Positions 11,067 through 23,089 are shown, numbered from the stretch's first letter. The stretch: DNA of 64,000 nt from Buddleja alternifolia (GCA_019426215.1 CM033405.1:33963239-34027238), one strand, 5' to 3'. The notes: a model not told the origin generated them from the letters alone. Numbers and translations: made by a program.

Positions 11067-11243
11067 CCGTGTGAGACTATGCTACTCCCACCCCAATGGA
11101 ACTAGTCCACAAACATCACAAGTTTATATTGGGGTGGGTGGTTTTTATTACCCACTATCCATGCAAAAACCACCTACCTTAACAGACATATGTGGTGCTA
11201 AGTGAACTAGCTCTATTGGGATGGGTGTAGCATAGAATTGTCC
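11067..11243. mobile_element. 177-bp MITE abutting the Tourist-like element
   Basis: The arms pair: CTATGCTACTCCCACCCCAA on the left, and CTATGCTACACCCATCCCAA (reverse complement of the right), followed by (T/A)GAACTAGT-like sequence. GCCTTAG flanks both sides (11060-11066, 11244-11250). The left GCCTTAG overlaps the last bases of the neighbouring Tourist-like element, so this MITE landed at that element's terminus. Confidence 0.65.
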
Positions 11244-11359
11244 GCCTTAGTCTTTGTCTACTTTTTGTAATTAATTATGTGATTAAGGATTTGTTTCTGA
11301 ATAAAAACAAATTGAATAGGGAGGAATCAATATGTTTGATTCGAGCCCCGTGATAATTC

Positions 11360-11870
11360 TCCACTTAGAATTATCTCACAACCCCCGCGCTCGAATTCGA
11401 TACGCTAAACGGTGGTTCAAACTTTAACACTTCGTCGTGTTGTTTAAAATTATTATTCGAACCACAGTTCTTAATTACTGATTTCGAGTATGAAAAATGG
11501 TGAATCGAAATACTCAAGTCAAGATAAAATTAACCTATCAAATACTTCAACGCGAATTATCGTCTTCGAATGAAATAATAACATAGTGAAGGAAAAATTC
11601 AAGTCAAGATAAAAATCACCCTTCCGATACTTAAATCTGGATAAAAGATAATTTTATACCTCCATGAGAATCTCTCGATCAAATGTATTATTTTTCAACC
11701 CCTGCGTTCGATTCGCTAAACGGTGGTTCATGTCTTTTAATTGACGTTTTAGTTGTTCATTTCGAATATGAGAATGACGAATGAAAAACTCAAGTCAAGA
11801 TACAAATTACCTATCCAATACTTAAATCTGAATAAAAAATAATTTATACCTCCATGAAAGTTTTCAGTTC
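11360..11870. repeat. Diverged direct repeats ('cgctaaacggtggttca' family)
   Basis: The block 'cgctaaacggtggttca' recurs at 11403 and 11715. Each copy is followed by 'ttcga(g/a)tatga' and 'ctcaagtcaagata', and the latter also recurs near 11600. Units are about 200-310 bp and imperfect. Class unknown. Confidence 0.55.
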
Positions 11871-12720
11871 TGAAAAATTACAAGCAAGCGAATGTTGATA
11901 CATGCCTTGAAGACAAATCTCATCGAGTCTAATACTAAATTACACTACAACTACTCCTAATTTAAGCTACGATCTACTCCTACATTACGCTAGAAACTAC
12001 TCCTAAGGCTAGAGCTAATTCAAAGAGAATTGAAAATGTAGAAGTCTGATGATCTTGTGATGGTTTTTTTCTTTCTTTCTCTTCGTGCTTATATACTCCA
12101 CTTCTTTTGTCGGTTTCTTCACAATCTCCACGTTCTCCTCTACTTCTGGAACCACTGTCAACCGTCTTCAATTGCTCTTTCAAATCTTTTCAACTTAGCG
12201 CGCCTCTGCAGATGATGGCTATTTGGACTTCATTTTATTTTTCAGATTCGATTTTTGGGCTTTTGTCCATCCAGCCCATGTTTTTTGCAATTTTCTAAAT
12301 TCAATGGGCCTTGTTCTATTCATTTTCAGGTCCAACTTCCTTCTTTTTGAATTTCTATAGTTTGGAATTTATAATTCGAAAGCCCAAACTATTTTATAGT
12401 GTAAACAGGATTGTAAATTAGGGTAGGGGGGCAGCACAAATCGAGCTCGAACTTCTATTTTTGTCAACGTTAAAGAGTAGTTGCATGGAAGTTCAAAAGC
12501 TCGTGATGCATTTTTCATTTTTAAATTTTTTTTTGACTAAGTTTATATGACAATATCAATTGAGAGCTTGATTGATATACCCGACTGCAATTTTTTTTTT
12601 GTTTTGAAAGAATTGAAATTGAGCTCAAATATAAATTTATAAGCTCACCAAATAAGACCTTATTCTTGAAATTTTCAAAATAAACTTAAACTCAAGCTTG
12701 AAGAATTTTACAAGTTGTAA
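11871..12720. other. Gene-free stretch with AGCTCG-family fragment
   Basis: A short frame on the minus strand (12183-11980) has no recognisable domain and I do not call it a gene. From about 12430 to 12720 the sequence carries 'gagctcgaact', 'gagctcaaat' and 'ctcaagcttgaag' motifs of the dispersed AGCTCG-rich family also seen at 35911, 48007, 52408 and 60780. Confidence 0.45.
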
Positions 12721-13444
12721 TTTGGAGCATATTGACTGTGTTTGTTTTTGTTTTCAAACAAATTTTGGCTAAAACTTGTTTACTTTATGTTTTTTTTAAT
12801 CAAAAAGAACGTTTTTTGTTAAAGAACTTGTCAGCTATTGTCTTCCTATTTGTATCTGCTTTAGGGTGCCTACTAATTATATCAACTACAATATATATAT
12901 ATATATAACCATAATATTACAATCATTTAAAATTTATATTATATTATATTTTTCAATTATTAACTTATAAACAAAAATTTTTAGACAAAAACTTACATGA
13001 TTTGACTACTGCAGTAACTTTTGTATTTCTGAAAATAAAATCAAATACAAAATCAAACACATTTTCATCAAAATACACAACTCTCAATAAACTTTTTCAC
13101 CAAAATTTTCCCAAAAAAAAACCCCAAAATAGAAACAAGCGAAGCCATTATCTTTGAAACTTGGTATACATATTATGTCACACCAACATACATGTAGACG
13201 TAGTATATATTATTTTATTATTTTTTGGGTATAATTTATGTTATGATAAATCACAAAATAGGAGCATAAAAATTAAACGACACAAGAAATTTATGTGGTT
13301 CAGCAATTGTCTACGTTCACTGGAAAGGAGAGAGTATTCACTATTCTGAAAGAGGTACAAATTACAATGAAAGTTAAAAGTATGAACAAAACTTAACCCG
13401 GAATTTTTTTCCATAAATAACATGTACCGTACCACAATAATGAG

Positions 13445-13600
13445 GGAAAAATCTATATTAGACTGAGTTCAATGGTCCTAATATCTATACCTCTCATACA
13501 AAAAAATGTATTGTGTGCGATTCCATAGATATTTGTATGAGAAAAATAGACACAAAATTCATACTAGAATCATTGAACTTAGTCTGACATATAATTACCC
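13445..13600. mobile_element. 156-bp MITE with perfect 10-bp target duplication
   Basis: CAATAATGAG lies directly on both sides (13435-13444, 13601-13610). The left end GGAAAAATCTATATTAGACT pairs with the reverse-complemented right end GGGTAATTATATGTCAGACT and continues through AAGTTCAATG. The right arm closely resembles the copy at 8133-8290. The duplication length suggests Mutator-type mobilisation. Confidence 0.85.
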
Positions 13601-13610
13601 CAATAATGAG

Positions 13611-15038
13611 CCTTCTACTTAAGTTTGAGCATATAATTTTAAAATATATCACAACAATTCATAATATTTGATGTTCAACAATTATTAGTTGGGCCAAGTA
13701 CGTGAAATTTAAAAATTTGGTGGCTTTCGGGAGTCTGACTCGCAGATGATATGCACAACACATGTATTCATAAATATATGAGGGTCTATTATTATATATA
13801 CATATGATGGTAAAGATCATTTCGAAAATCCAACTTTCAAAACACCCAACACCCAAGAATGATCTCCCATTATTGAATAATTTTTCACTTTTTGCACTTC
13901 TTGAGGTATATAATAAAGCGTATGTCGGCTTGCATTTGACCAATGGATATTATTCTGCACACCATGGAACATGAATTCTATAACAAAACCTTAAATTATA
14001 GTTCCAACATAGAAATATCACTTATGGTGTTCACATTTGCAACTTGCAACTCAAAAATTTGTCCCCTCAACCATTATAATTTCAATTACATATATAGAAT
14101 TAAATAGAATTCAAGCTTTTGTCACCTTCATATATATTGATTTTTCTTCTATGTCAAAATCTTTCGCTCTCCAAAACTCGAAGTTCTACCTTACTTGCAT
14201 CAAACTAAATATTTTAATCACATCAATCTTAATTGTAACAAACCAAGTGTGTATAGTAAATTTGTTCAACTATTATTATTAATTGAAACATAGTTAACCC
14301 ATGAATTAAGTGAATATTATTAAGTATTATCCAAGTGCGAAAGTTTTTGCTTAAAGGTGGCATCAATCCTTAACCCTCAAAGTATATAAAAAATAAAACT
14401 TAATTGGCAATGGTGGCCTTTGATTTAAAAATTAATTTATTCAAGCTAAATTATGAATTATGATTACAAATACGATGATGTCATAAAATGAAAAGTTGGC
14501 AATTTGACAATAGTGTATGTCCTGATAAATTTTTCGGTCCTACCCTCATAGTTAAAGAGTATTTTTTTTCCCTATGAGTCTAAGTCGGAGTTGTGTGTAC
14601 GGTCAAGAATATTTTCAAAACTTGCATTTTTCTATCCTCTTTGTAGTGTAATTACCTCTTCATCTATTCCTTGATTTATATTCTTGTTTTCTTACTATGT
14701 AATTTAACAACACACAATACCATTAAAAAATATCTTCTCTTTGTGATTTTTTTATTGCATCTTCTATTGCAAACACATTAATGAAATCATAGCCAACTTA
14801 ATCAAAAGATACAAGACACATATCACAAACTAATACTTTACAAAAGAAGATTTAATATTAATTGCAATAAAAGATCTTCTATTGTAAAACATGAGTGAGT
14901 GACACGTGTTTGAGAATTGATTTTGCAGCCAACTAAATTAGAAGAGATCATACACATGTCACACAACTAATAACTGACAATAAAGTTTATAATAACGACT
15001 GCAACAGAAGATCTAATTTACTATCCAAGTGGGTAGTT
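13611..15038. other. Gene-free stretch
   Basis: AT-rich intergenic DNA with only short open frames that lack recognisable domains or splice context. No repeat was identified apart from simple AT runs. Confidence 0.4.
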
Positions 15039-15250
15039 TCTCACTAAGCCAAATCAACACCCTCTCAAAAACATTTTCACATGGGATCTTTCAAGGCGTG
15101 TCTATGTCAGACCCAATCCAACAAAGCCGGTGTAATACACACCATCTCACTAAGCCAAATCAACACCCTCTCAAAAACATTTTCACATGGGATCTTTCAA
15201 GGCGTGTCTATGTCAGACCCAATCCAACAAAGCCGGTGTAATACACACCA
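15039..15250. repeat. Perfect 106-bp tandem duplication
   Basis: Two head-to-tail copies (15039-15144, 15145-15250) both begin TCTCACTAAGCCAAATCAAC and end with TGTAATACACACCA. I see no mismatch between them, which implies a recent event. Overlapping open frames here arise only because the unit lacks stops in some frames. Confidence 0.93.
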
Positions 15251-16636
15251 TTACATCGGACAAGATAGTAAAGAGAAACCTTTGTCTATATATGTATTAT
15301 TATTTTTTTTTGGTAATTAGGGAATCTCAGCCGCTATCCAAATGTGTGTTCTGGGTAAATCCCGTCCTAATCCAATAGCCCACAAATTACATGAGTGAGG
15401 GTAAGCCGCATTAGAAAAACCCTGTGGAACGAGGTCATAACCCCAGAACTATTTGAACTCGAGTTACTTTGATAATAAATACCTTATCAAACTGACTTGG
15501 CCAACTCTTGGGGACTTGTCTATATATGTATGGGTTTTATAAAAGCTGTCTTTGTAATAAAACTTGGTGAGAGAGCTTGATGTTTGGTCCATACCTCATT
15601 TAATACTTTCTGGCATTTTGTGCAAAAAGCACTGTCATTTATACTACCAAAACAAAACAAGTGAGAAGGGCCCCCTTTCTTGTCATGCCCATCACTTCAA
15701 GATCTAATTTATTGGTTCCATTAGGGAGATTTTGTCATCTTGAACTTAATAATTCTAAGTAGATGCCATCAATTCTCACTGTTTATTTACTTTTTAGTGT
15801 GGTTTTAGTTATCCTCTCATTTATGCACCAATTCTCAACCTCATACTTTGAATAGCAATTGTGGGTCGTTGGTAGGTGTGGGTACATTTTAGTCAAGTCT
15901 TCTGTTTTTTTTTTTAACGAATCAATTACATAATACATATTGTGAGTATGAATTAATATAATTTAGAATTAACTAGCAATTGGTTAGAAAGTGGAAAAAA
16001 AGCCTTATACGTTGATGAGAGTATAATTCAAAACTTATAATATCTTAAGACCTCAAATTCGTCAATGGAGCAAGACTTCATCGACAGAATTTTTGATCCC
16101 TAAGCATCCAATCATTCATATATAAACATTCCATATGGACTCTAAGACTTGTTTGAATTCAAATGTCTGAAAACCCGAGGTCATGAGAGCCGTATATAAG
16201 TGAAGTTGTAAACTACTAGATTATTTATGGTGATTCTTTTATTTCACTTTATAATATCATTTTATTTTTATAAAATAGTTTGAAATCGTATTTGGAAACT
16301 ATCAAAGTAGGTATGGTGAAATGTTTCGCACGTGGGGATGGGTGATATTGAATTTAAACCTAGGACAAAGGAGTCCTTTAAGTCAATAACTTTCTTATTA
16401 AGTGTGTGACCACATGGGATGTTATACTCATTTTTTTTCAACCATTCTTTCTTCAAAAGAAATAATTTTTTAAACATATAGAATTTATTTCTTTGCATTC
16501 GTCAGTACGATTGGGCTTGATGAGTTATTTCGAGAAGCTTTTGAATTATTTGGTATGTTTGATTTTGGGTCAAAAATTGTATGATAGGGTTTGATTACAT
16601 GCCCTGGTATTTGGTTGGACTTAAGCCCAAAATGAA
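15251..16636. other. Gene-free stretch
   Basis: Intergenic sequence with short frames only. No repeat borders or gene signals were recognised. Confidence 0.4.
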
Positions 16637-16806
16637 GGAAAATATTTGTATAGATCGAATTTTGGACTCCACCCATGCACCATGTGGTTGAAAAAAAGAC
16701 ACATCACATATCACTTATATTTTAATTAAAAAATATATGATGTGGTTTTTCCTCAACCACATGGTGCATGGGTGGGTCCAAAACCCAGTCTATATAATTA
16801 TTTTCC
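16637..16806. mobile_element. Foldback MITE
   Basis: Arms of roughly 70 bp pair: GGAAAATATTTGTATAGATC on the left, and GGAAAATAATTATATAGACT reverse-complemented from the right, then TTTTGGAC and CCACCCATGCACCATGTGG in both. The duplication is not obvious. The GGAAAAT terminus resembles the Mutator-type elements in this window. Confidence 0.65.
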
Positions 16807-18289
16807 CAAGTTGTACCATCACGCCGTCCCAAACTTAAATGATTAGATATAGACATTGGGTTATTCGTAGGAACTTTCGAACTCATTTTAAGATGATCAT
16901 AATCAGTTACGTGGTGGGGTTTAACCGATTTAAGCAATTCATCAAATACGATTTATAATTATATTAAGATTTGAAATTCTAGATCCCTTGAAAATTACGG
17001 GGAGGTAAACTATCCCAAATAGAACTAAAGAATTTCACTATGAAATTCCACGGCAAAATTGCAATTTTGCTACAAGTTGGCTTGTACGTTTTTTGGTACT
17101 ATATTTTGGTTACTGACAATTTGATTACACTAAGTTTCAAAAAATGGCAATTTCAGTACAAATTTCGCCAGATAATTTAGAATTGACTTGAATTTATGAT
17201 TTTTTTTAATGAATCGGTTATATGATATATGTCATGAATATCAAATTATGATAAATTGCAACGAACTACCAACTATTACAATCAACTCATGAAAATAAAA
17301 TTACGACAGATTACAACAACAGACTGATCAAATAATTGCTAGCTTTGCTCTTAATTCCCGTCCCGCCTTCCTCTTCTTGTGAAGTTATACTTTTCTTCAT
17401 CAATGAAGATCTCTTTCTCTTGCTGCAAGTAGATTCATATTTTGGGCGTTCTGAACTTTGATAAATAAGCTCGTAAGAAAGATCGATCATTAGTTCATTA
17501 CTATTGAATCTCAGTTGTACTAAATATTAGTTTGTTTGAGAAAATACCTATAAATTAGCCACAAAAGCCGTGGAATGAGTCCATGTCTTTATCACTTCAT
17601 CCAAACTTTTTTATTATTCTTTGTAGAAATTACTAAATTTTCATGCTCTATTATACTTATTTATTTATGTAAAAAAATGTAGTTATTAAAGAGATTTTAT
17701 CCTCTTTTTGCCTATTTTCTTGACAATTTTTGTGAAGTTATATGGTATTATGCTTCTCACTAATACTAATATTTGTGTGTTGGATCGAACTTGCATATTA
17801 TTATTTTCTATTATTATTAGAAGCACTTACGATTTTGAGTTCGTAATAATCACGTCAATTAATACCAGATGAACTAGGTAAGATTCACCGTACAAAAATG
17901 ATTGAATATATCGAGACCTATCAAATTCGAAGTAGTAAAAGGACAAAAGTGCCCTTTGACTTTGTTGACCTGTCTAAATCTTCACTGGCTATGGGTCCAC
18001 ACGTTAAGCAGCTGGAGCCACAACAGATGATTGGACCCTGTCAAAGGCTAATTCCAGAATATTCATTGGGCCCATAGACTGTCGGTTAGCATTTTATTAA
18101 ATAATTGAATTTGGGCCCACAATGGTAAGTATCTTGTCAATTATTTTGGTAGAATTTACAAAAGTTCGGCCCAATTTTTGAGGCTTCAAGAAGCCCAATA
18201 CACATCAACGAGTGGCACTTTTTTAGTTCCAGGTTTAGGCTTTGGATCTTATGTTACCATGTCCATAAGTAGTTCTAGAGAGTTCAGGG
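16807..18289. other. Gene-free stretch
   Basis: AT-rich intergenic DNA with no frame, repeat or RNA gene that I can support. Confidence 0.4.
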
Positions 18290-19152
18290 ACTGTAACTTG
18301 GGAGCACTGTTTTAAAAGGCAGTCTCGAGGCGTGCTCGGGGCGTTGTTGAAACATCCGGGGCAATAGGAGGGGGGCGTGACCCCTCATGGGCGTATGCCC
18401 AATCAATTGGGGCATACGCCCCGGGCGGAAACGCGCCCAGTCCTTGGGCGTACGCCCAATGTATTTCATGTCCATACGGTCTGATTTTAGGCCTAAATTG
18501 ATTATTTTTTTCAATTTTCAATCTAAAACCCACCTAAACTTTTTAAATGTTTTATTCTTTTAGTAAAAACCCATGGTCCACTTATTTAATTAAATCAAAC
18601 TTAAAAAAAAAATAAGCTGCAAGAGCAACACAGTTTAATGCTCGAGTATTGAGAGCCGAAGATGAAGATAATGATCTTAATGGCGAAACTTTTGATAGTG
18701 ATTGAGTAAATTAGTGCTCGTTAACTATTATTTTAAATCTTTATTTTGCGTAACGCTAGAATTTGAAACAATTATTTGTCTATCTTGATTGTTTTTTGCA
18801 AGAGTTAAACTTAAACTTTTAGTTTGTATGGTTGAATATATTGTTATTTTTAACTTTCTCTCTCTTATTTTTTATTTAATTTTATCTTTCAATTTTATAA
18901 TTTTTCGCTAATTTAAATTAATTCTTAACATTATATTATATTTTTTTAATACTAAAAAAACAAAATTCACGGGGCTTGAGCCCCGCCCCGCACCTTCGCC
19001 TTTTAAAACACTGCTTAGGAGGTCTCGGAATCTCAAGTCCTGAGTCATCTTCACATTTGCCCATGTGCTTTTTCACATGGTACCTACATATATATACTTA
19101 TATGTGTGTTGGAAAATATCCCGGTACTTGAGGTCAGACCCAAGTATGACCC
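18290..19152. mobile_element. Mutator-type MITE interrupted by a hAT element
   Basis: Removing the hAT element at 18305-19013 leaves flanks that read like the MITE at 28230-28382. The left has GTAACTTGGGAG, and the right has CTTAGGAGGTCTCGGAATCT, a CATCTTCAC block and a terminal CCCAAGTATGACC. The match is imperfect, so the nested structure is an inference from shared order and motifs. Confidence 0.5.
18305..19013. mobile_element. 709-bp hAT element (deletion derivative)
   Basis: The left end is CACTGTTTTAAAAGGCAG, and the right end reverse-complements to CAGTGTTTTAAAAGGCG. Flanking 8-mers CTTGGGAG (18297-18304) and CTTAGGAG (19014-19021) match at 7 of 8 positions. GC-rich segments ('gggcgtacgccc', 'ggggcttgagccccg') lie near both ends. 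Around 18650-18706 an open stretch ends in a run of acidic residues and a stop, possibly the tail of a lost transposase; that point is a guess. Confidence 0.8.
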
Positions 19153-20569
19153 CGTCGAAAGCTAGGGATGTCCAATTGAGTCGAGTTGACAATATCTTGA
19201 CCCAAACTCAAGCTCTATTTTTGGTGGTCAAGAGCTTTTCAGCCACTTGTCAGCTTCTTAATCAACATATTTTAAAATTAACTTCAGACTCCGAATCTCA
19301 TGAGCTCCTACGAATGATGCACGAACTACTCGGCCCATTGTATAACCATATGGACCAGTTGTTCATATCCAAATGGCATGGAGCAAGCCATTTCACCTCA
19401 TCATGGTAGCAAATAGTGACATAGTTTGATAACTTTGATCTGAATCAATTGATGTTGACACCCGATCCATACAAGTATTTTCTCGTTTATTTAAGAACAA
19501 GAGTAACATTGCCCAGTCTGAAAGCATCAGAGAGAGAAATCAAATACAAAACAACAATTTTTAACCCTTCTTTCTTTATAGAGTCATCAATGGCAAATTC
19601 ATTCTCTTCAATGTCTTGGATACCTGAAACTCACTTTCATTATTTTCAACCTGATTTAGTTTACAACAATAGCTGAGATTCATGTAGAAACAAATCAAAA
19701 GATTTATCACTTTTACGCCTCGAGTTACAACCTCGGATATAATGAACACCGAGGTAATTCATCTTGATGTTCAAATGCTATCATTTGATATTTCTCCATT
19801 TCTGATACTCACTGCTCTTTTGCTCAATGGTATATGAAAATTGATCTGCTTTGTAGCCACAGCGCTTCGATCAAATCCCTACCGCAGGATGTTAACAAAG
19901 GAAAATGTCATACAGAAATAAACTAATATAAAGAAGCTCCGGGCTCCATTCAACGAGAAAATATGAGATAATTTAGAAGCAAGGGGAAGAAGTAGAACGA
20001 AATTAATGGGGTCGGGAATAAAATCATCACAAAATACAAATTTATATTTAACTCGATGCATAAAATTACTGGACTTTTGGTTGATTCTGCTATTTTCAAT
20101 AGTGTTAAGGAATAAGGTATATATGTATTTTGCAGAGCATACGATTGTAAAAGGAATTATCATTTTGTACAAGTTATGAAACGAATATCATTCAGGAACT
20201 CGAAATTCTATTTTATGGAAATGGTATTAATCAGTAAGCAAAACGCCTCGCGGGCCTTAGGTGGTCCCTGAGCAACTAACATGCTGCGTCTGAATTAAGT
20301 GGTCCTTGAGGGAAAAAAATCCTGAATAAACTATAATGTGAAATGAATCATCGAATATATACTGATAAAGACATTATTTATACGAAGCAAACTGTAAGTT
20401 TATTTAACTGATCCCACATCAAATGGAATTTACAGTAAATAAAACTGAACATGAGTAATCGAAGTGCAGTTACCTTGTCTTACATTTTGTTCGCCTATCC
20501 AGATTATGCCGGTTGAACTTCAAAAAGAGTTATATCTTATGCATTTCCATGAACCGACGGAATTTTTTT
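19153..20569. other. Region downstream of the mTERF gene
   Basis: This may contain the 3' UTR of the minus-strand mTERF gene near 20569. Short frames at 19065-19409 and elsewhere show no domain. Nothing else was recognised. Confidence 0.4.
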
Positions 20570-22333
20570 TCAGCCAGGATATATCTTTTTCTTGAGGCTC
20601 TCCCAAAATTCGGGCCCTCTAGGATGAGAATTTACATAACTCTTCACGAAAATTGCCTCTGAGCATGACAAGAGAGTGCTTAAGGCCAACTTTGGGTGCA
20701 CCACTCCTTCATCTTTGAGCCATTTATATGTTAAAAGTCTAAGCTTAACTCTCTCAATTGTATAAGAGACGAGCGCTGGATGAGTAACTAAATCTGCCAC
20801 TTTGTACCCCAAATCTGTTACAAAAAACCCGATTTTTGTTTCTATTACATCCTTAGACTGGTTAAGAATTTGAGGCGATACTTTTACCATTGATATCACT
20901 TGCTCGGGGCTTAGACCCATGTTCACTAAACAATCAAACCTATCTTGAAGTTCCATTCCTTTCCCGCGAAACACTTTAAGAGCCCTTTCCATTTCCTTAG
21001 ACTTCTCTTCAAAGCCTAGGCTTAACAAAAACTTAGTTTTAATCATTCTTACTTTTAGAACCCGGTTAGGCTCGGGTAGCCTATCAACTCTCAAACCAAG
21101 AACCCATTTTTTTAATACAAAAGGGTCGTCTTTAACCATTTCACAGAGACGGTTCATTCCACAATTCAATGTACCCAATAAGCTCTTAACTTTTTTGAGT
21201 TCACATGTACCAAGAAGCAAAGGGTACAAACGAAACATTCTACCAATTTCTTGGATATCCATTTTAATCTCAATTAAGAACTTATAGCATTGACATAAAT
21301 TGTTCGTGAATTTCACCACTGATATATCTGGAAACTGAAGAAACACAGTTTGTAAATCACTCTGTGTTGATCCAAATTTCAACAAAAACCCAAAAAAGCA
21401 AAAGGTAATACGTCCAGAGCTCTCTAGTAAAATGTCGGGATGGTGTGTGATTACTTCTCCTAATTTCTCATCACTCAAACCTAAATCACCTAATAAGCAT
21501 ATAAGCTCAAGCATACATTTCCAGTTACAAGAATCCTTTTCAGATATATTCTCATGAAGCCAATTATATTCAATCCCCGCATTCTTCAACTTTTCTAGAA
21601 CTTCAACAAATTCCTTATCAACATTTCCCTTCAAAAGATAAGGACTCGAAGCGATGATCTTAACAACAAGAGACTGTTTTAAGCCCAAATCTTCAAAAGT
21701 TTGAAGCTTTGATTGCAAAATACCGTAACCATACTTAAAAACCTCTCTAGCTTCCATATAAACCTTTCCTATCTTATTTCGAGCAAATCCATAGTTACAC
21801 AAAACATAGTAATTCTGCAACAACAGCTTATCATCATTCAAAAACATCAAATTACGAGGAAGAAACGACGAATACTCACAAGGCTTCAATCCTATACTCT
21901 CAAAAAATGGCTCAAATTCATTAATAGGATGGTACCTCAAGAACCTCGCCAACGATCTCCCAACTTCGACATCATCATCGTCATCAATATCAACTCTCCT
22001 CAACAATCTATCAAAAAACTCTGGTGTATTCTTGCTCATATTCTCAGCATCCATGAACTGCAAACTCCTAGTAGAATGTAAATACTCTAACAAAGCAGAT
22101 TGAGCTTCTTTTTTCACTACACGTGATTTCTTAGCTAGTTCACATAGATTTGCACTATTTTTCAAATTAACAGCCCTTTCTGCTCTACAAAACCTAATTT
22201 GCTGTAAAATGTGGTATGAGTATGACCCATTTACATGAAGATTGGATTTTGATGAATTGAAGCCATTTTCAGTACATAATAAAGAAACCCATTTGAGAAT
22301 ATGGGGTATTCGAAGTTTGTGTAAAGTGGTCAT
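20570..22333 (-). CDS. mTERF family protein, organelle-targeted
   Basis: A single uninterrupted exon encodes 587 residues. The ATG at 22331-22333 is the first in the frame and gives a basic, serine-rich N terminus (about 60 residues) compatible with a transit peptide. From about residue 150 onward there are repeated mTERF helices of the pattern (G)LS-x-E/D-x(2)-x-V/I-x(2)-x-P-x-(I/L)-L, for example GLSDEKLGEVITHHPDILLE and GLSPEQVISMVKVSPQILNQ. Family members bind nucleic acid in mitochondria or plastids and act in organelle transcription, splicing or termination. Length and adjacency to a PHL5-like gene suggest the Arabidopsis At5g06811 lineage; SHOT1/mTERF18 is the alternative. A TA microsatellite (about 22340-22370) abuts the start codon upstream. 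A possible leader-exon donor (AAAG|GTAAG) lies near 22422. Confidence 0.9.
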   Translation of the reverse strand: MTTLHKLRIPHILKWVSLLCTENGFNSSKSNLHVNGSYSYHILQQIRFCRAERAVNLKNSANLCELAKKSRVVKKEAQSALLEYLHSTRSLQFMDAENMSKNTPEFFDRLLRRVDIDDDDDVEVGRSLARFLRYHPINEFEPFFESIGLKPCEYSSFLPRNLMFLNDDKLLLQNYYVLCNYGFARNKIGKVYMEAREVFKYGYGILQSKLQTFEDLGLKQSLVVKIIASSPYLLKGNVDKEFVEVLEKLKNAGIEYNWLHENISEKDSCNWKCMLELICLLGDLGLSDEKLGEVITHHPDILLESSGRITFCFFGFLLKFGSTQSDLQTVFLQFPDISVVKFTNNLCQCYKFLIEIKMDIQEIGRMFRLYPLLLGTCELKKVKSLLGTLNCGMNRLCEMVKDDPFVLKKWVLGLRVDRLPEPNRVLKVRMIKTKFLLSLGFEEKSKEMERALKVFRGKGMELQDRFDCLVNMGLSPEQVISMVKVSPQILNQSKDVIETKIGFFVTDLGYKVADLVTHPALVSYTIERVKLRLLTYKWLKDEGVVHPKLALSTLLSCSEAIFVKSYVNSHPRGPEFWESLKKKIYPG

Positions 22334-22335
22334 GG

Positions 22336-22336
<1 letters not shown>

Positions 22337-22372
<36 letters not shown>
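22337..22372. repeat. TA microsatellite at the mTERF start
   Basis: An AT dinucleotide run lies directly upstream of the mTERF start codon, in its leader or leader intron. It is likely length-variable. Confidence 0.85.
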
Positions 22373-22376
<4 letters not shown>

Positions 22377-23089
22377 TGAATCTTTATTAATATTTGGGGG
22401 TTTAGGAATTGATTTTCTTACCTTTGATGGGGTTTTGTTGCATGGATTTGGTTTATGAGAGCTTCAAAGTGTTTTCCTGAAGAATATATAAAAATTGAAA
22501 ATGGGGGCAACAGTGTAATGCAGCTCCGGACGAAGGGTTTTTGTGCTGTGGAGAAAAGGTTAAAGAGGAGCGGTTAGGGGTAGTTTTGACTTTGTAGTTT
22601 GTCTTTGGGGTTTTGTAAAACCCATGAAGGAAATAGAAAAGAGAGAGAAAATAAAATAAAATGAGGAAAATGCTACTTTGCTTTTTTCTTTTTCTTTTTC
22701 TTTTGTGGTATTCTTTTTTAATGGTTATTTTGTGGTGTTATTATAATTAGGGTTCTTTTATTTATTTATTTTGATTCAAATTATAATCTAATTTTATTTT
22801 TGATTAAAAGGCTACCCCAAAGAAAATATAGTCGCCGTCAAGACGGTGGGTTGATGTTCTTTGAGAGATAAAATTGAAGGACCGAGTTAAGGAAAACTCG
22901 TGTCAGTGGAATGATGCTTCGAGAACCTCACTTGACTCAATAAGGGCATCGAATTCTTTTGGTAGGAAGGTTTCTTACATGCATGACACGTCGGGTGAAC
23001 TTGGCAAAGTCGACCCAACATGCCCAGTAAGAAAAAGTGTCAGCTGGGCGACACAATGGGTTGACTAAGTAGATTGGCGCCATGACACA

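Noticed and set aside
12107..12298. Small frames near 12.1 kb on both strands
   Set aside because: Short, no domain, and no splice or promoter support; could be a decayed repeat.
12720..13080. Possible second Tourist-like element (TGTGTTTG words at both ends)
   Set aside because: The ends are not aligned at a shared TTA duplication, and AT-rich sequence makes the pairing unreliable.
15029..15378. Three overlapping small frames with repeated peptide
   Set aside because: They are produced by the perfect 106-bp tandem duplication; no start context or homology.
19065..19409. 114-codon plus-strand frame
   Set aside because: It begins within the right arm of the nested MITE and has no recognisable domain.
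21713..22081. 122-codon open frame on plus strand
   Set aside because: Antisense to the mTERF coding exon; no recognisable domain.
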